A DNA stretch of 64,000 nt from Hyphomicrobiales bacterium (GCA_900473795.1 UCMT01000005.1:372001-436000), one strand, 5' to 3'; shown: positions 12,838 through 21,517, numbered from the stretch's first letter. Program-made: numbers and translations. Notes: a model not told the origin generated them from the sequence alone.

Positions 12838-12868
12838 CGGCCCGAGGCGCAATCTTCGCTTTGGGCCG
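12838..12868 (+). terminator. Hairpin after the AKR operon
   Basis: Stem CGGCCCGAGGCG pairs with CGCTTTGGGCCG (12 pairs including two G-T) around a 7-base loop, 28 bp after the reductase stop. It lacks a U-run, so termination is plausible but not certain. Confidence 0.45.
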
Positions 12869-12988
12869 CCGATGGCGCAGTTGCAGCCCCAGGTGCCTGT
12901 TAACTAAGCCTGCGATCGGAACAGTACTTGTCTAAGTGCCTCAAATGGAGTGTGGTATTCATCAATCTGCTAATATTGGGCGATACAG

Positions 12989-15976
12989 ATGATGAAGAGC
13001 CTAGATTCGCGAATCCAGCTCGCCGGAGAGCGGCGCCAAGTGACAGCGCTCTTCTATGACATCGTTGGTTCGACCGAGTTATTGTTGCGCAGCGATCCAG
13101 AAGAATTCTTCCGCTCCGTGGCACAGCTTCACCACACTTCGGAAAACATTGTCCGGCGGCACGGAGGCTTTCTCCATCAGAGACTTGGCGATGGGGGGTG
13201 CTGTTTCTTCGGATATCCCGAACAATCTGAGGACGCCGCTGAGAAGGCTGTGCAGGCCTCGCTCGAACTGATCGATGTGGTGGGAAAACGCCGGCACAGG
13301 TCGCAAACGGCGCCGTTCAAGCTGCGAGTGGGGGTGGCTACCGGCCTCGTCGTCTTTTCCTCCAACGGTGACGAGATCATTGGAACCGCGCCCGTCTTGG
13401 CAGCGCGTCTACAGGCCGAGGCTCAGCCGGATTCTGTTCTCGTAGCGGACTCAACCTTTCAATTGACCAGAAACAGGTTCGATTACAGCTTTCTTCAAAA
13501 CGCCAGGCTCAAGGGGTTTGATAAACCGATACCAATTTGGCGCCCACTCTCAACGAGACAAGCAGGCGACCGATTCTCCCTAAATCCCAAACCCGACACC
13601 CCAATGAGAGGCCGAGACCAAGAGCTTGCTCGGCTCGTGAGCGAATGGGATGGCGCTTGTGGCGGAAACGGCAAATCTATTGTTATTGTTGGGGATGCCG
13701 GAATCGGGAAATCCAGGCTCGTGGCTGAACTTCGCCGTCTACTCCTGCGCGATGGAAACGACGATATCGTTCTGCAATGCAACAGGGGTTTGACCAGCCA
13801 ACCCCTGCATCCCTTTGTCGGCTTTCTGGAAACTAAAATAGGAAGACCCGCTCTACAGAGCTGCGATGGGGACTTGCTGCGAGATGCACTGCGGGATGTC
13901 GGGTTAGAGGTGGCTGTAGGCATCGCAACGGTGATCAGCGACTTCGCCGGCGAGAAATCCAGATTGACGTCGGGGAATATTCGAGTCGCCGATATTTCCG
14001 GTCAGGCGTTCCGGAAGCAAGTCATCGATGCGGCGATCCAGACGCTGTGCTGCAGTGGATTGGCTCGTCCAAAACTGATTGTAGTCGAGGATGTCCACTG
14101 GGCTGACAGCATGACATTGGAGTTGCTGGACAGGCTAGAGGACCATGTGCGCGAATTACCCGTCCTCGTTATTCAAACGTCAAGGGCGCCAGTCTCGAGC
14201 GCGGCCACCGAAAAATTATCGCTCACAGGTCTGAATTCTTCGGCGATGAACGATTTGGTGGCCTCAATCTGGGGCGATGCACCGCCAAGCGGCCTGTCCG
14301 CTTTTATTCTACAGCATTGTGACGGAATGCCCTTGTATGCTGAGGAACTGGTTCACTTTTTTCGAACAAGAAATGCCTCGGCCCAAACACCTGCCGGGTG
14401 GACGAAATTACTTATCGAAGGCGGGGTATCGTCGCTGAACGACCTTCTAGCGGCAAAGCTCGCCGAAGTCGGGCAGGCTCGCCGCGCCGCTCAATTGGCG
14501 AGTGTTGTCGGTAGGGAATTCAATATCGTTCTGCTGCGTCATCTTCTGAACGGCATCAACGGTCAGACGCTTGAAACTGATTTAGCCTCCCTGATCGCCT
14601 ACGGCGTGATCGAACTAAAGGCCAGTCCTGCCGACACATACCAGTTCCGTCACGTCCTTCTGCATGAGGCTGCCTATGGCAGCCTGCTTCGCAGCGATCG
14701 GCGGGAGATCCATAAACGCATAGCCCGTCTTCTGATCCAGGAAGAGGTGCCAGGTCCTCCCGCTGCCGTCGCCGCTTGGCACTGCGCTGAAGCAGGTTTG
14801 CACGGCGATGCTGCACGCTTTGCACTGAAGGCGGCGGAAGCGTGCGTGCTCCGTTCGGCCATGCACGAGGCGGACCAATCGCTCGATCTCAGCGCTCAAG
14901 AAATTGCCGCGATGTCGCGGCAGCCCGCTCGGGCCGAGCTCTTGCTTGACCTGCTGCAACTCCAAGGAGTCGTATCGACCGCTCTGCAAGGCGAAGGCTC
15001 ACAGCAAGCACGCAGGATTTATTCGCGCGCCATGTCGCTGATGAAGCGGCATCCATCGGCGAATCGGGAAGAGCGGTTTCCGCTCTACTGGGGATGGTGG
15101 TTCACCGCGCCGAACATCCTGACTCAGCAATCACGAGCGCGGGTTCTGGTTGAAGATATGAAGGTCGCAGAAGATCCCGAAACTCGCCTTCAATCCTACC
15201 ATTGCGCCTGGGCAACGAGCTTCCACGCTGCTGAACATCGTTTCTGCTTAGACTGCGTTCTCAAAGGCATCGAGCTCTACGATCCTGAACGCGCCATTCG
15301 AAACCGGGCCTTCTTCGGCGGGCACGACGCGAAGGTGTGCGGATTGGGCGAGAGTGCACTCTCCTACCTGTTAAGGGGCGAGGTTCAATCGAGTGAAACG
15401 GCAATCAATCACTGCTTGGAATGGGCTGCACTGACCGATCATGTGGGCAGCATGGTGCACGCGTTGTACTACGCAATCGTGCTGCGCCGCTGCCAGAGCC
15501 GATATGAGGACGTATACAGGCTCGGAGAGCAGATGCTCTTGCTGGCTGAACAGAATGGTTTGGTGGCGAGCCAAGCCCGCGCCAACATGTACTGCGGCTG
15601 GGCGGAGTTGATGTCCGCCTCACCGGAACGGGGCGCGAAGCGCTTTCAACAGGGCCTGGTTCTTCAGCAACAGATCGGAACTGACGATAATCTCTCGATA
15701 CATAGCGATATGCATTCCGAAATTTTGGAGCGGATCGGCAGACCAGCAGAGTCGATGGCTCTCATCGACAACGCGATCGCGCTCGGGCGCAAAAGTGGAC
15801 AATGGTTCTGGCTCGCTGAGCTGTATCGGCGGAGGGCTGGGTTGAGGCAGGCGCTGGGAGAGAAACCAGCCCGGGTGAAGAGCGACCTGTTGCGGGCGGT
15901 TCAAACGGCCCAAGCTCAGGGAGCCGAGTGGCTGGCGGGGCGAGCAAAACGTGATCTGCAACGCCACTCTCGGTGA
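12989..15976 (+). CDS. Class III cyclase-like domain + AAA ATPase + TPR-like regulator
   Basis: 995 residues. Residues 15-185 form a class III nucleotide cyclase-like domain: metal Asp residues in FYDIVGST (D24) and LGDGG (D68), and KLRVGVATG near 111. The transition-state Asn normally found in GExPNLAARL is Val136 here (GTAPVLAARL), so catalysis may be lost. A GRDQEL linker near 208 leads to an AAA/STAND-type ATPase with Walker A GDAGIGKS (235-242) and Walker B LIVVEDVHWAD (363-373). The C-terminal half is helical, TPR-like. The stop overlaps the YcaO start (TGATG), so the two are coupled. Probably a cytoplasmic signal-sensing ATPase for the YcaO-TfuA system; TOMM clusters with kinase/cyclase fusion proteins are known precedents. 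Confidence 0.8.
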   Translation: MMKSLDSRIQLAGERRQVTALFYDIVGSTELLLRSDPEEFFRSVAQLHHTSENIVRRHGGFLHQRLGDGGCCFFGYPEQSEDAAEKAVQASLELIDVVGKRRHRSQTAPFKLRVGVATGLVVFSSNGDEIIGTAPVLAARLQAEAQPDSVLVADSTFQLTRNRFDYSFLQNARLKGFDKPIPIWRPLSTRQAGDRFSLNPKPDTPMRGRDQELARLVSEWDGACGGNGKSIVIVGDAGIGKSRLVAELRRLLLRDGNDDIVLQCNRGLTSQPLHPFVGFLETKIGRPALQSCDGDLLRDALRDVGLEVAVGIATVISDFAGEKSRLTSGNIRVADISGQAFRKQVIDAAIQTLCCSGLARPKLIVVEDVHWADSMTLELLDRLEDHVRELPVLVIQTSRAPVSSAATEKLSLTGLNSSAMNDLVASIWGDAPPSGLSAFILQHCDGMPLYAEELVHFFRTRNASAQTPAGWTKLLIEGGVSSLNDLLAAKLAEVGQARRAAQLASVVGREFNIVLLRHLLNGINGQTLETDLASLIAYGVIELKASPADTYQFRHVLLHEAAYGSLLRSDRREIHKRIARLLIQEEVPGPPAAVAAWHCAEAGLHGDAARFALKAAEACVLRSAMHEADQSLDLSAQEIAAMSRQPARAELLLDLLQLQGVVSTALQGEGSQQARRIYSRAMSLMKRHPSANREERFPLYWGWWFTAPNILTQQSRARVLVEDMKVAEDPETRLQSYHCAWATSFHAAEHRFCLDCVLKGIELYDPERAIRNRAFFGGHDAKVCGLGESALSYLLRGEVQSSETAINHCLEWAALTDHVGSMVHALYYAIVLRRCQSRYEDVYRLGEQMLLLAEQNGLVASQARANMYCGWAELMSASPERGAKRFQQGLVLQQQIGTDDNLSIHSDMHSEILERIGRPAESMALIDNAIALGRKSGQWFWLAELYRRRAGLRQALGEKPARVKSDLLRAVQTAQAQGAEWLAGRAKRDLQRHSR

Positions 15977-17163
15977 TGGGGCCAATGGGGACGCCGGTGC
16001 GGGACGACAGAAACCTCAGTAGTTTGTTGCACGGACCGTTCCCGGCTCCGCCCGAGACCTGGGGCGTGGTTCGGCGGATTCTTGCGCGTAAGCGGGAATT
16101 CGGCATTACCAGGCTCGGGTCCGTGACCGGGCTCGACCGGACCGGAATTCAAGTTGCGCAAGTGATCCGCCCCACGTCGCGCTCGGTTGCGGTCAATCAG
16201 GGCAAGGGCATCACTGACGCCCAAGCAGCCATTTCTGGCCTTATGGAATCGCTTGAAGGGTGGGCGTCGGAACGAATTGCGGCTGACCGCATATGGAAGG
16301 CTGAAATTGCCACGATGAACAGGGATGGGATCTGGTCCGATCTCCTGGTTGAGGAAACGTGTTCCGGGCATCAAGAAACTATGTCTTGGATCCAAGGCTG
16401 GGACATGATGTCAGGCAAGCTCTGCCCCGTGCCACTTGCGTTGGTCGACACGGACTACATCATCCCCTCACCTCATCCACGCTGGCTGGCAAGGGATACG
16501 ACTGGCCTTGCTGCCGGAACCAGCCTGCAGCAAGCGATGGCGCATGCCTGCTTCGAAATATTGGAACGCCATGCCCGCTGTATGGCGATGAGAACGCCTC
16601 ACTTCTTTGACCGCTTCCAGGTAGATACCGATACCATCCGGTCAGGCATGGCAGGCGATATCATTGGACGTCTTTTTCGAGCGGGCTTTGCAGTCGGTGT
16701 GTGGACTATCCCGTCCGACCACGGCCTGCCGGTTTATTGGTGCCACATCATGGAGAGTACACGGCAGGCTCCACTCGCCCCTTTCCCCGCCGCAGGCTTT
16801 GGCTGCGACCTGACCCATGATCGGGCTCTAGCCAAGGCCCTGCTCGAAGCATGCCAGTCGCGCTTGGGCGTCATTTCGGCCGCGCGCGAAGACGTAACCG
16901 GCCATTTTTACAAGGAACCGAATAGTTACGAGTTGTCGGCCTGGCGTAAGCTGCTGTCACGCGGCGGATCGCCTTATCCCAACCCGGAACCCGGCCCTCC
17001 CGCCGAAAATACGTTGAAACCAGCCTTGGACGCCATTGCGCTTGCCGGCGCCAAGGCCGCGGTAGCGGTGGTTCTTTTTTCGGATGAGAGCATTCCCCTT
17101 CATGTCGTAAGGATGGTTGCTCCTCCCTTGCAGTCCAATCCGGAGTTGAGCAATGACGGCTGA
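15976..17163 (+). CDS. YcaO-like ATP-dependent peptide-modifying enzyme
   Basis: 395 residues. YcaO enzymes phosphorylate peptide amide oxygens so that a nucleophile can attack, giving azolines, amidines or (with TfuA) thioamides. The three ATP/Mg-binding segments are recognisable: MESLEGWASE at about 90-99, FEILERHARC at about 193-202 and LLEACQSRL at about 289-297. The C-terminus PPLQSNPELSNDG lacks the PxPxP ending typical of azoline-forming cyclodehydratases, consistent with a TfuA-type reaction. ATG 15976 shares a base with the preceding stop; a GTG at 15973 also precedes it in frame. The next gene, tfuA-like, overlaps its end by 11 bp. Confidence 0.9.
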   Translation: MGPMGTPVRDDRNLSSLLHGPFPAPPETWGVVRRILARKREFGITRLGSVTGLDRTGIQVAQVIRPTSRSVAVNQGKGITDAQAAISGLMESLEGWASERIAADRIWKAEIATMNRDGIWSDLLVEETCSGHQETMSWIQGWDMMSGKLCPVPLALVDTDYIIPSPHPRWLARDTTGLAAGTSLQQAMAHACFEILERHARCMAMRTPHFFDRFQVDTDTIRSGMAGDIIGRLFRAGFAVGVWTIPSDHGLPVYWCHIMESTRQAPLAPFPAAGFGCDLTHDRALAKALLEACQSRLGVISAAREDVTGHFYKEPNSYELSAWRKLLSRGGSPYPNPEPGPPAENTLKPALDAIALAGAKAAVAVVLFSDESIPLHVVRMVAPPLQSNPELSNDG

Positions 17164-17917
17164 GATAGTCATTTTTCTGGGGCCGACGATTAGCGCGGCT
17201 GAGGCGCGAACACATCTCGACGCGCTCTATCTGCCCCCGGCTGGCCAAGGAGATGTGGTGCGCGCGGTCCTGCAACATGCGCCATTCGTGATCGCGATCA
17301 TAGATGGCATCTTTGCCCAACGACCCGCCGTTCGGCACAAGGAGATTCTCTGGGCCATCGCGGGCGGCGTTCGCGTCCATGGTGCCTCCAGCATGGGAGC
17401 CATTCGGGCAGCCGAATTGAGCGACTACGGCATGGTCGGGCATGGCTTCGTCTTCAGGTGGTATCGGCGCAACGCGCTTGCTGACGACGCCGATGTGGCT
17501 GTGCCGATGGCCCCGCCCGACTTCGGTTCGTACGCATTGGGCGACGCGCTTATCGACATCAGGTTGACTCTGAAAAAGGCTGAACGGGAAGGCGTGATTG
17601 GGAGGAAGCTTCGCGTCTGGCTCGAACATGCGGCGCGTTCGCTTCACTTTATAGAGAGAACCTACAGCAATATCCTGTCTGGCATCGGCATTGACCAGCA
17701 ATCGACAGAAGAAATCCAAGCCTTTAACAATTGGCTTTCGAATGGAATCGAAAAACGGAAGAAACTTGATGCAATTAATCTACTTAAAGCCCTGTCGTTG
17801 TCTCGGCATTCGATGAAACAATCGCCAACAAACAAGAACTTTGAACTGACGGACGCGTTTGCATTTGATCTAAAATACTCGCATCTTTTCAATGAGATGT
17901 TCGATAGTGAGTTATAG
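17153..17917 (+). CDS. TfuA-like protein
   Basis: 254 residues. The TfuA family was named from trifolitoxin production in Rhizobium; later work links YcaO-TfuA pairs to thioamide formation, with TfuA thought to help deliver sulfur. N-terminus EIVIFLGPTISAAEA and the family core VRVHGASSMGAIRAAELSDYGMVG near residues 78-100 are clear, followed by a conserved acidic-hydrophobic stretch. The last 70 residues are more AT-rich at the DNA level. It overlaps the YcaO gene by 11 bp. The start at 17153 lies inside YcaO, as in coupled gene pairs. Confidence 0.88.
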   Translation: MTAEIVIFLGPTISAAEARTHLDALYLPPAGQGDVVRAVLQHAPFVIAIIDGIFAQRPAVRHKEILWAIAGGVRVHGASSMGAIRAAELSDYGMVGHGFVFRWYRRNALADDADVAVPMAPPDFGSYALGDALIDIRLTLKKAEREGVIGRKLRVWLEHAARSLHFIERTYSNILSGIGIDQQSTEEIQAFNNWLSNGIEKRKKLDAINLLKALSLSRHSMKQSPTNKNFELTDAFAFDLKYSHLFNEMFDSEL

Positions 17918-17961
17918 TTCCAGTATAGTGACATTTCATTAGAATTATGTGATATTGAACG

Positions 17962-19185
17962 ATGAGGGGAAACCGGGATTCCATCGCTCACCTATCGGAA
18001 GCCGGACTTGGCGAAGGGGCCGAGCCGTCTCTTGGAACGCGATTCCTCGTTTTCCCACAGCCTCCCTTCGTCGCAGGCTATGAGAAGCCCGAAGTCGTCT
18101 GGCTGGCTCCGTCTGCCGGTCGAATACTCGCTGGACCTGCAGATAATCGCATGTACGTCGCTGACCCGGTCGAGCCAAAGCGGCCCTATGCGCTCCCGGT
18201 GCTGCCGCCCTATCGGGGCAGTTTGCGCCCACCTGCCGAGCCGGGGCCTGATGGGCATTTCGACCATATCGCCCCAAGTTCTCCTGCATTTCTTTCGACG
18301 CATAGCTACGCCTGTGCGCGTCGTGTCCTGGATATCTGTGAAGGCTATATAGGGCGAACCATCAAATGGTTTTTCGAACCGGGCCTCAGCCGCCTGGAAA
18401 TCGTTCCCCACATTCGGAACTGGGACAATGCGCAATCGGGTTTCGGCTTTCTTGAACTGGGAGAAAGCGAAGCCGATAAGGCGACATCTTGCTTTGCCTT
18501 GAATTTCGACTCCGTCGCGCATGAGATGGGCCATCTGATCCTTCTGAGCGAACTTGGCTTGCTCGAGGGCAACGGTAAAGGCACGGATTTTTTTGCCTAC
18601 CATGAGGCCATTGCCGATTTCATATCTTTGCTCGGACTTCTCCATTTTGATACTGCCGTCGATCGAATTCTGCGCCGCACGAGCGGCAATCTGCTCATCA
18701 ACAACGAACTCGACCGCTTTGCCGAACTCAGCGATGAAAAGCAGATCCGATCATTCAACAACTCGCTCCGGACCAGGGACGTGGGTGACGAAGTACATGA
18801 TCGCTCCAGGCCGTTCGCCGCGGGTCTTTTTGATTGCCTTGTGGAGGTTTATCAGTCGCTCCTCTTCGAGCGTGGGCTGTCAGATCTCAACCCGCGACGT
18901 TTCAGCAACCTGCGCCAACAGATGGCTCCAGCACTGATTGAAACGAACCTGCGCGGCTCCAAGGACGACTATGAACTCAAGCACTTCGCCAGCAAGGCTG
19001 CACTGCAGGAAGCCAGGGATATCGTCGGCGAATGCGTGGTGCGCTCCTGGCTCGGCCTCGATCCAGACTACCTTACCTTCGAAACGGCCGCAGAGGCCTT
19101 CTTGGAGGCAGCCGAACGGGGCCGCGCCCGCCCCTATGTGGGCCAGTTCGAAGACTGCATGCAATGGCGTGAGATTTTCTGGTAA
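17962..19185 (+). CDS. Thermolysin-like zinc metallopeptidase in the YcaO-TfuA cluster
   Basis: 407 residues, not recognised as a named family. It carries HEMGH (187-191), then YHEAIADF with E215 and D219, and later EVHDRSRPFAAG with H279. This spacing copies the gluzincin/M4 layout: HExxH, ExxxD about 24 residues on, and a catalytic His about 64 residues after the Glu. I therefore infer a zinc endopeptidase. No clear signal peptide is visible, so it is probably cytoplasmic. It lies 44 bp after tfuA and 17 bp before the next gene, suggesting a role in cutting a leader or target of the YcaO system. The ribosome site at 17962 is poor, so the start is uncertain. Confidence 0.65.
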   Translation: MRGNRDSIAHLSEAGLGEGAEPSLGTRFLVFPQPPFVAGYEKPEVVWLAPSAGRILAGPADNRMYVADPVEPKRPYALPVLPPYRGSLRPPAEPGPDGHFDHIAPSSPAFLSTHSYACARRVLDICEGYIGRTIKWFFEPGLSRLEIVPHIRNWDNAQSGFGFLELGESEADKATSCFALNFDSVAHEMGHLILLSELGLLEGNGKGTDFFAYHEAIADFISLLGLLHFDTAVDRILRRTSGNLLINNELDRFAELSDEKQIRSFNNSLRTRDVGDEVHDRSRPFAAGLFDCLVEVYQSLLFERGLSDLNPRRFSNLRQQMAPALIETNLRGSKDDYELKHFASKAALQEARDIVGECVVRSWLGLDPDYLTFETAAEAFLEAAERGRARPYVGQFEDCMQWREIFW

Positions 19186-19202
19186 CAACTGAGGAGATTG
19201 AG

Positions 19203-19721
19203 ATGGCCGATGCGTATACACCAGCCCCCGCTACAGGCATATATCAGGCAGATTCGCTTATCCTGTACGGTGTGAAACTGAATAGCAGGGAGGACTACGG
19301 GAGGTTCGATGTCGGCGAGGGCGCCGACTCTGAACTGCGACTTCAATTGTTTAGCGGCGCCTTCGGACAGCCTAAAGTCGGACAGACCAGGGATGAGTAT
19401 TCAATCGTCCTGGCATATGGTTATGCCTTCGACGGCCATTGCTACAGATTTGATTCCAACCGAATATTCTTCATTACCGGCCCAGGAGGCGATCCAGCCG
19501 TGGGTTGCGGCTTTGATGCTCCGCCGAATGCTGATCCTTCAGATCCTTCCTATCGAATGTGGCGCATACGGTCATCAACCGAACTGCTCGAAATCGCCAG
19601 CAACTTTGGCGACGCAAAGGCGCTAATTCTGGACGCGAATCTGCCTGGTAGAAGATCGCCGACCTCCTACGCCATCACACAGTCGATGGCACATCGTGAC
19701 GGTCGTCTAACTCGGGACTAG
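19203..19721 (+). CDS. Unrecognised 172-residue protein
   Basis: I do not recognise this protein. It has a good ribosome site (GAGGAG) before ATG 19203, 17 bp after the metallopeptidase stop. No signal peptide or membrane helix is visible. Features: an acidic N-terminal half (EDYGRFDVGEGADSELR), an aromatic middle (YSIVLAYGYAFDGHCYRF), two Cys (HCYRF, VGCGFD), a Gly/Pro-rich turn, and a C-terminal half with LLEIASNFGDAKALILDANLPG. It could be a substrate, an immunity protein or an accessory factor of the YcaO-TfuA system. No function is assigned. Confidence 0.6.
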   Translation: MADAYTPAPATGIYQADSLILYGVKLNSREDYGRFDVGEGADSELRLQLFSGAFGQPKVGQTRDEYSIVLAYGYAFDGHCYRFDSNRIFFITGPGGDPAVGCGFDAPPNADPSDPSYRMWRIRSSTELLEIASNFGDAKALILDANLPGRRSPTSYAITQSMAHRDGRLTRD

Positions 19722-19755
19722 TCGTAGCTATCCTCAACCTGAAAGGGAGAAGACT

Positions 19756-20052
19756 ATGTCGCTTTCTATAACGATTAGATTCAAAAATGAATCCAATAAT
19801 ACGTCCGCATGGGATGAGATTGGCGCAAAACCATGCAGAGACGCCGATGATAAAAATATTGAGAAAAAGCATTTTGAACCAAACGATATAATTAAAATAG
19901 TTGCCGACGAAGATAAAGAGTATAGAAAAGGCCATATTAGCATAATCGCCGAGATTGTTATAAAAATGGAGGACGGAAAATGTAAAACTGAAATACATAA
20001 GGAATATTATATAATTGAGAAATCAGGCGGCGAAGCTACATTTCCAAAATAA
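19756..20052 (+). CDS. AT-rich 98-residue protein of unknown function
   Basis: I do not recognise this protein. A strong AAGGGAG site precedes ATG 19756. It is highly charged (many Lys, Glu, Asp) and looks beta-rich with alternating hydrophobics (SLSITIRFKNES, ISIIAEIVIKME, KEYYIIEK). Cys occurs in AKPCRDAD and DGKCKTE. Base composition is much more AT-rich than its neighbours, with many AAA, ATA and ATT codons, unlike typical Rhizobiaceae genes, which points to recent acquisition. It ends the YcaO cluster. It may be a modified substrate or small binding partner; this is a guess. Confidence 0.6.
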   Translation: MSLSITIRFKNESNNTSAWDEIGAKPCRDADDKNIEKKHFEPNDIIKIVADEDKEYRKGHISIIAEIVIKMEDGKCKTEIHKEYYIIEKSGGEATFPK

Positions 20053-20279
20053 CAATAAATACTTATAGTCCTCAACATTCCAGAAAAACCTCCAACGTAT
20101 TCTCGGCAAAGGGAATACGGGATGGATTTTCCCGTCTCGCGGCGAACTTGATCCTTCAGAGCCATCTATGCCCCTTGCCGGCTTTGCGCCAGCTTCCACG
20201 CACAAGTTCGAATTGGCGTCGAGCGCGGGCAAGGCCTATAGTGGCCGATGCCTCGACAACAGTATTCTCGGAGACGTTG

Positions 20280-21197
20280 ATGAGCCGCGACCCTTACGAC
20301 ATTTTGGGCGTGAAGCGGGATGCCACGCAAAAGGATATCCAACGCGCATTCCGCAAGCTCGCGAAGAAACACCATCCCGATCTCAATCCCGGCGACAGAC
20401 CTTCGGAGGAACGCTTCAAGGAAATCTCCACTGCCTATGAGCTTCTGAGTGACGAGCAGAAGCGGGCTCGATTTGATCGCGGCGAGATCGATCTGTCGGG
20501 TGCCGAGCAGGCCCCGCGCCACTATTACCGCGAGTATGCCTCGGCGAGCAGGCCCGGTGGCCCTTACCACAACAGCGCCAGCTTTGCCGACTTTGGCGAG
20601 GCCGAAGATCCCCTTTCCGCCTTCTTTTCCCATCGCGTGCACGATGATCACTTCCATTCGGCGGGAGAAGATCGTTATTTCTCCATGACGGTCGATTTTC
20701 TCGACGCCGTCAACGGTGCGAAAACCCAGGTGAGACTGCCAAACGGCACCGCCCTTGACGTTCAGATCCCGGCCGGCACGCACGATGGCCAAACGTTGCG
20801 TCTTGCGGGCAAGGGAGATCCTGGAATGGGCGGTGGACCTGCAGGCGATGCGTTCATCGATGTTCATGTAAAACCGCACCGCTTCTTCCAGCGTGACGGC
20901 GACGACATTCGCCTGGATCTGCCGATTTCGCTGAACGAAGCGGTCCTTGGCGCCAAAATCCGCGTACCGACCCCGACCGGTGCGGTGACGCTGACGGTGC
21001 CCTCCCATTCCAACAGCGGCAAGATCCTGCGTCTGAAAGGCAAAGGCGTGGCAAAGCGGGGCGGCGGCCGGGGCAATCTTTTTGTAACCCTGAAGATCGT
21101 CTTGCCCGACAAGGCCGATCCGCGTCTGACGGTTTTCATGAAGGAGTGGGCCGAGGCTAGCAAACAGGATCCGCGAAAGGGCATGGGGCTGCCATGA
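20280..21197 (+). CDS. cbpA: CbpA-type DnaJ co-chaperone
   Basis: 305-residue type II J-domain protein, partner of DnaK, also able to bind curved DNA in E. coli. The J domain is at residues 1-70 (DPYDILGVKRDATQ, HPD motif in KKHHPDLNPG). A Gly/Ser/His-rich linker follows, then the two DnaJ C-terminal beta domains from about residue 135 (MTVDFLDAVNGAKTQVRL, FFQRDGDDIRLDLPISLNEAVLGAKIRVPT). No zinc-finger Cys repeats, so not DnaJ itself. The start at 20280 is set by the J domain. The stop overlaps cbpM (ATGA). Confidence 0.9.
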   Translation: MSRDPYDILGVKRDATQKDIQRAFRKLAKKHHPDLNPGDRPSEERFKEISTAYELLSDEQKRARFDRGEIDLSGAEQAPRHYYREYASASRPGGPYHNSASFADFGEAEDPLSAFFSHRVHDDHFHSAGEDRYFSMTVDFLDAVNGAKTQVRLPNGTALDVQIPAGTHDGQTLRLAGKGDPGMGGGPAGDAFIDVHVKPHRFFQRDGDDIRLDLPISLNEAVLGAKIRVPTPTGAVTLTVPSHSNSGKILRLKGKGVAKRGGGRGNLFVTLKIVLPDKADPRLTVFMKEWAEASKQDPRKGMGLP

Positions 21198-21517
21198 ACG
21201 AGCTTGAATTTTGCCTGAAGCTCAAGATTGATGCAGCCGCGCTTGCCATGTGGATCGAGCAGGGCTGGCTTGTCCCCGACACGACGGAGCTCGAACAGCA
21301 ATTTCGCGAGGCGGATGTCGCGCGCGGCCAACTTATCCTCGTGATGACCCGCGACATGGACATGGGGGTCAACGAGGAGGGTGTGGATCTTGTCATGGAA
21401 CTGGTGGATCAGCTTCACAGCCTGCGACGCACAATGCAGGACCTGATGGCGGCAAACGACCAGCAGGACGAGGAGACGCAATTCAAGATATTTCACTCCG
21501 TCGATCGTCACGGATGA
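21194..21517 (+). CDS. cbpM: Chaperone modulator CbpM
   Basis: 107-residue MerR-like small protein that binds the J domain of CbpA and inhibits it. Sequence features: LEFCLKLKIDAAALAMWIEQGWLVPD at the N-terminus (winged-helix start), then a helical C-terminus with LVMELVDQLHSLRRTMQDLMAA. Its ATG overlaps the cbpA stop by four bases, the usual cbpAM arrangement, so they are co-translated. Confidence 0.9.
   Translation: MNELEFCLKLKIDAAALAMWIEQGWLVPDTTELEQQFREADVARGQLILVMTRDMDMGVNEEGVDLVMELVDQLHSLRRTMQDLMAANDQQDEETQFKIFHSVDRHG

Noticed and set aside
12945-12992. 15-codon ORF whose stop overlaps the cyclase-ATPase start, considered as a RiPP precursor
   Set aside because: No ribosome site, no leader/core structure and only one Cys; too short for a precursor.
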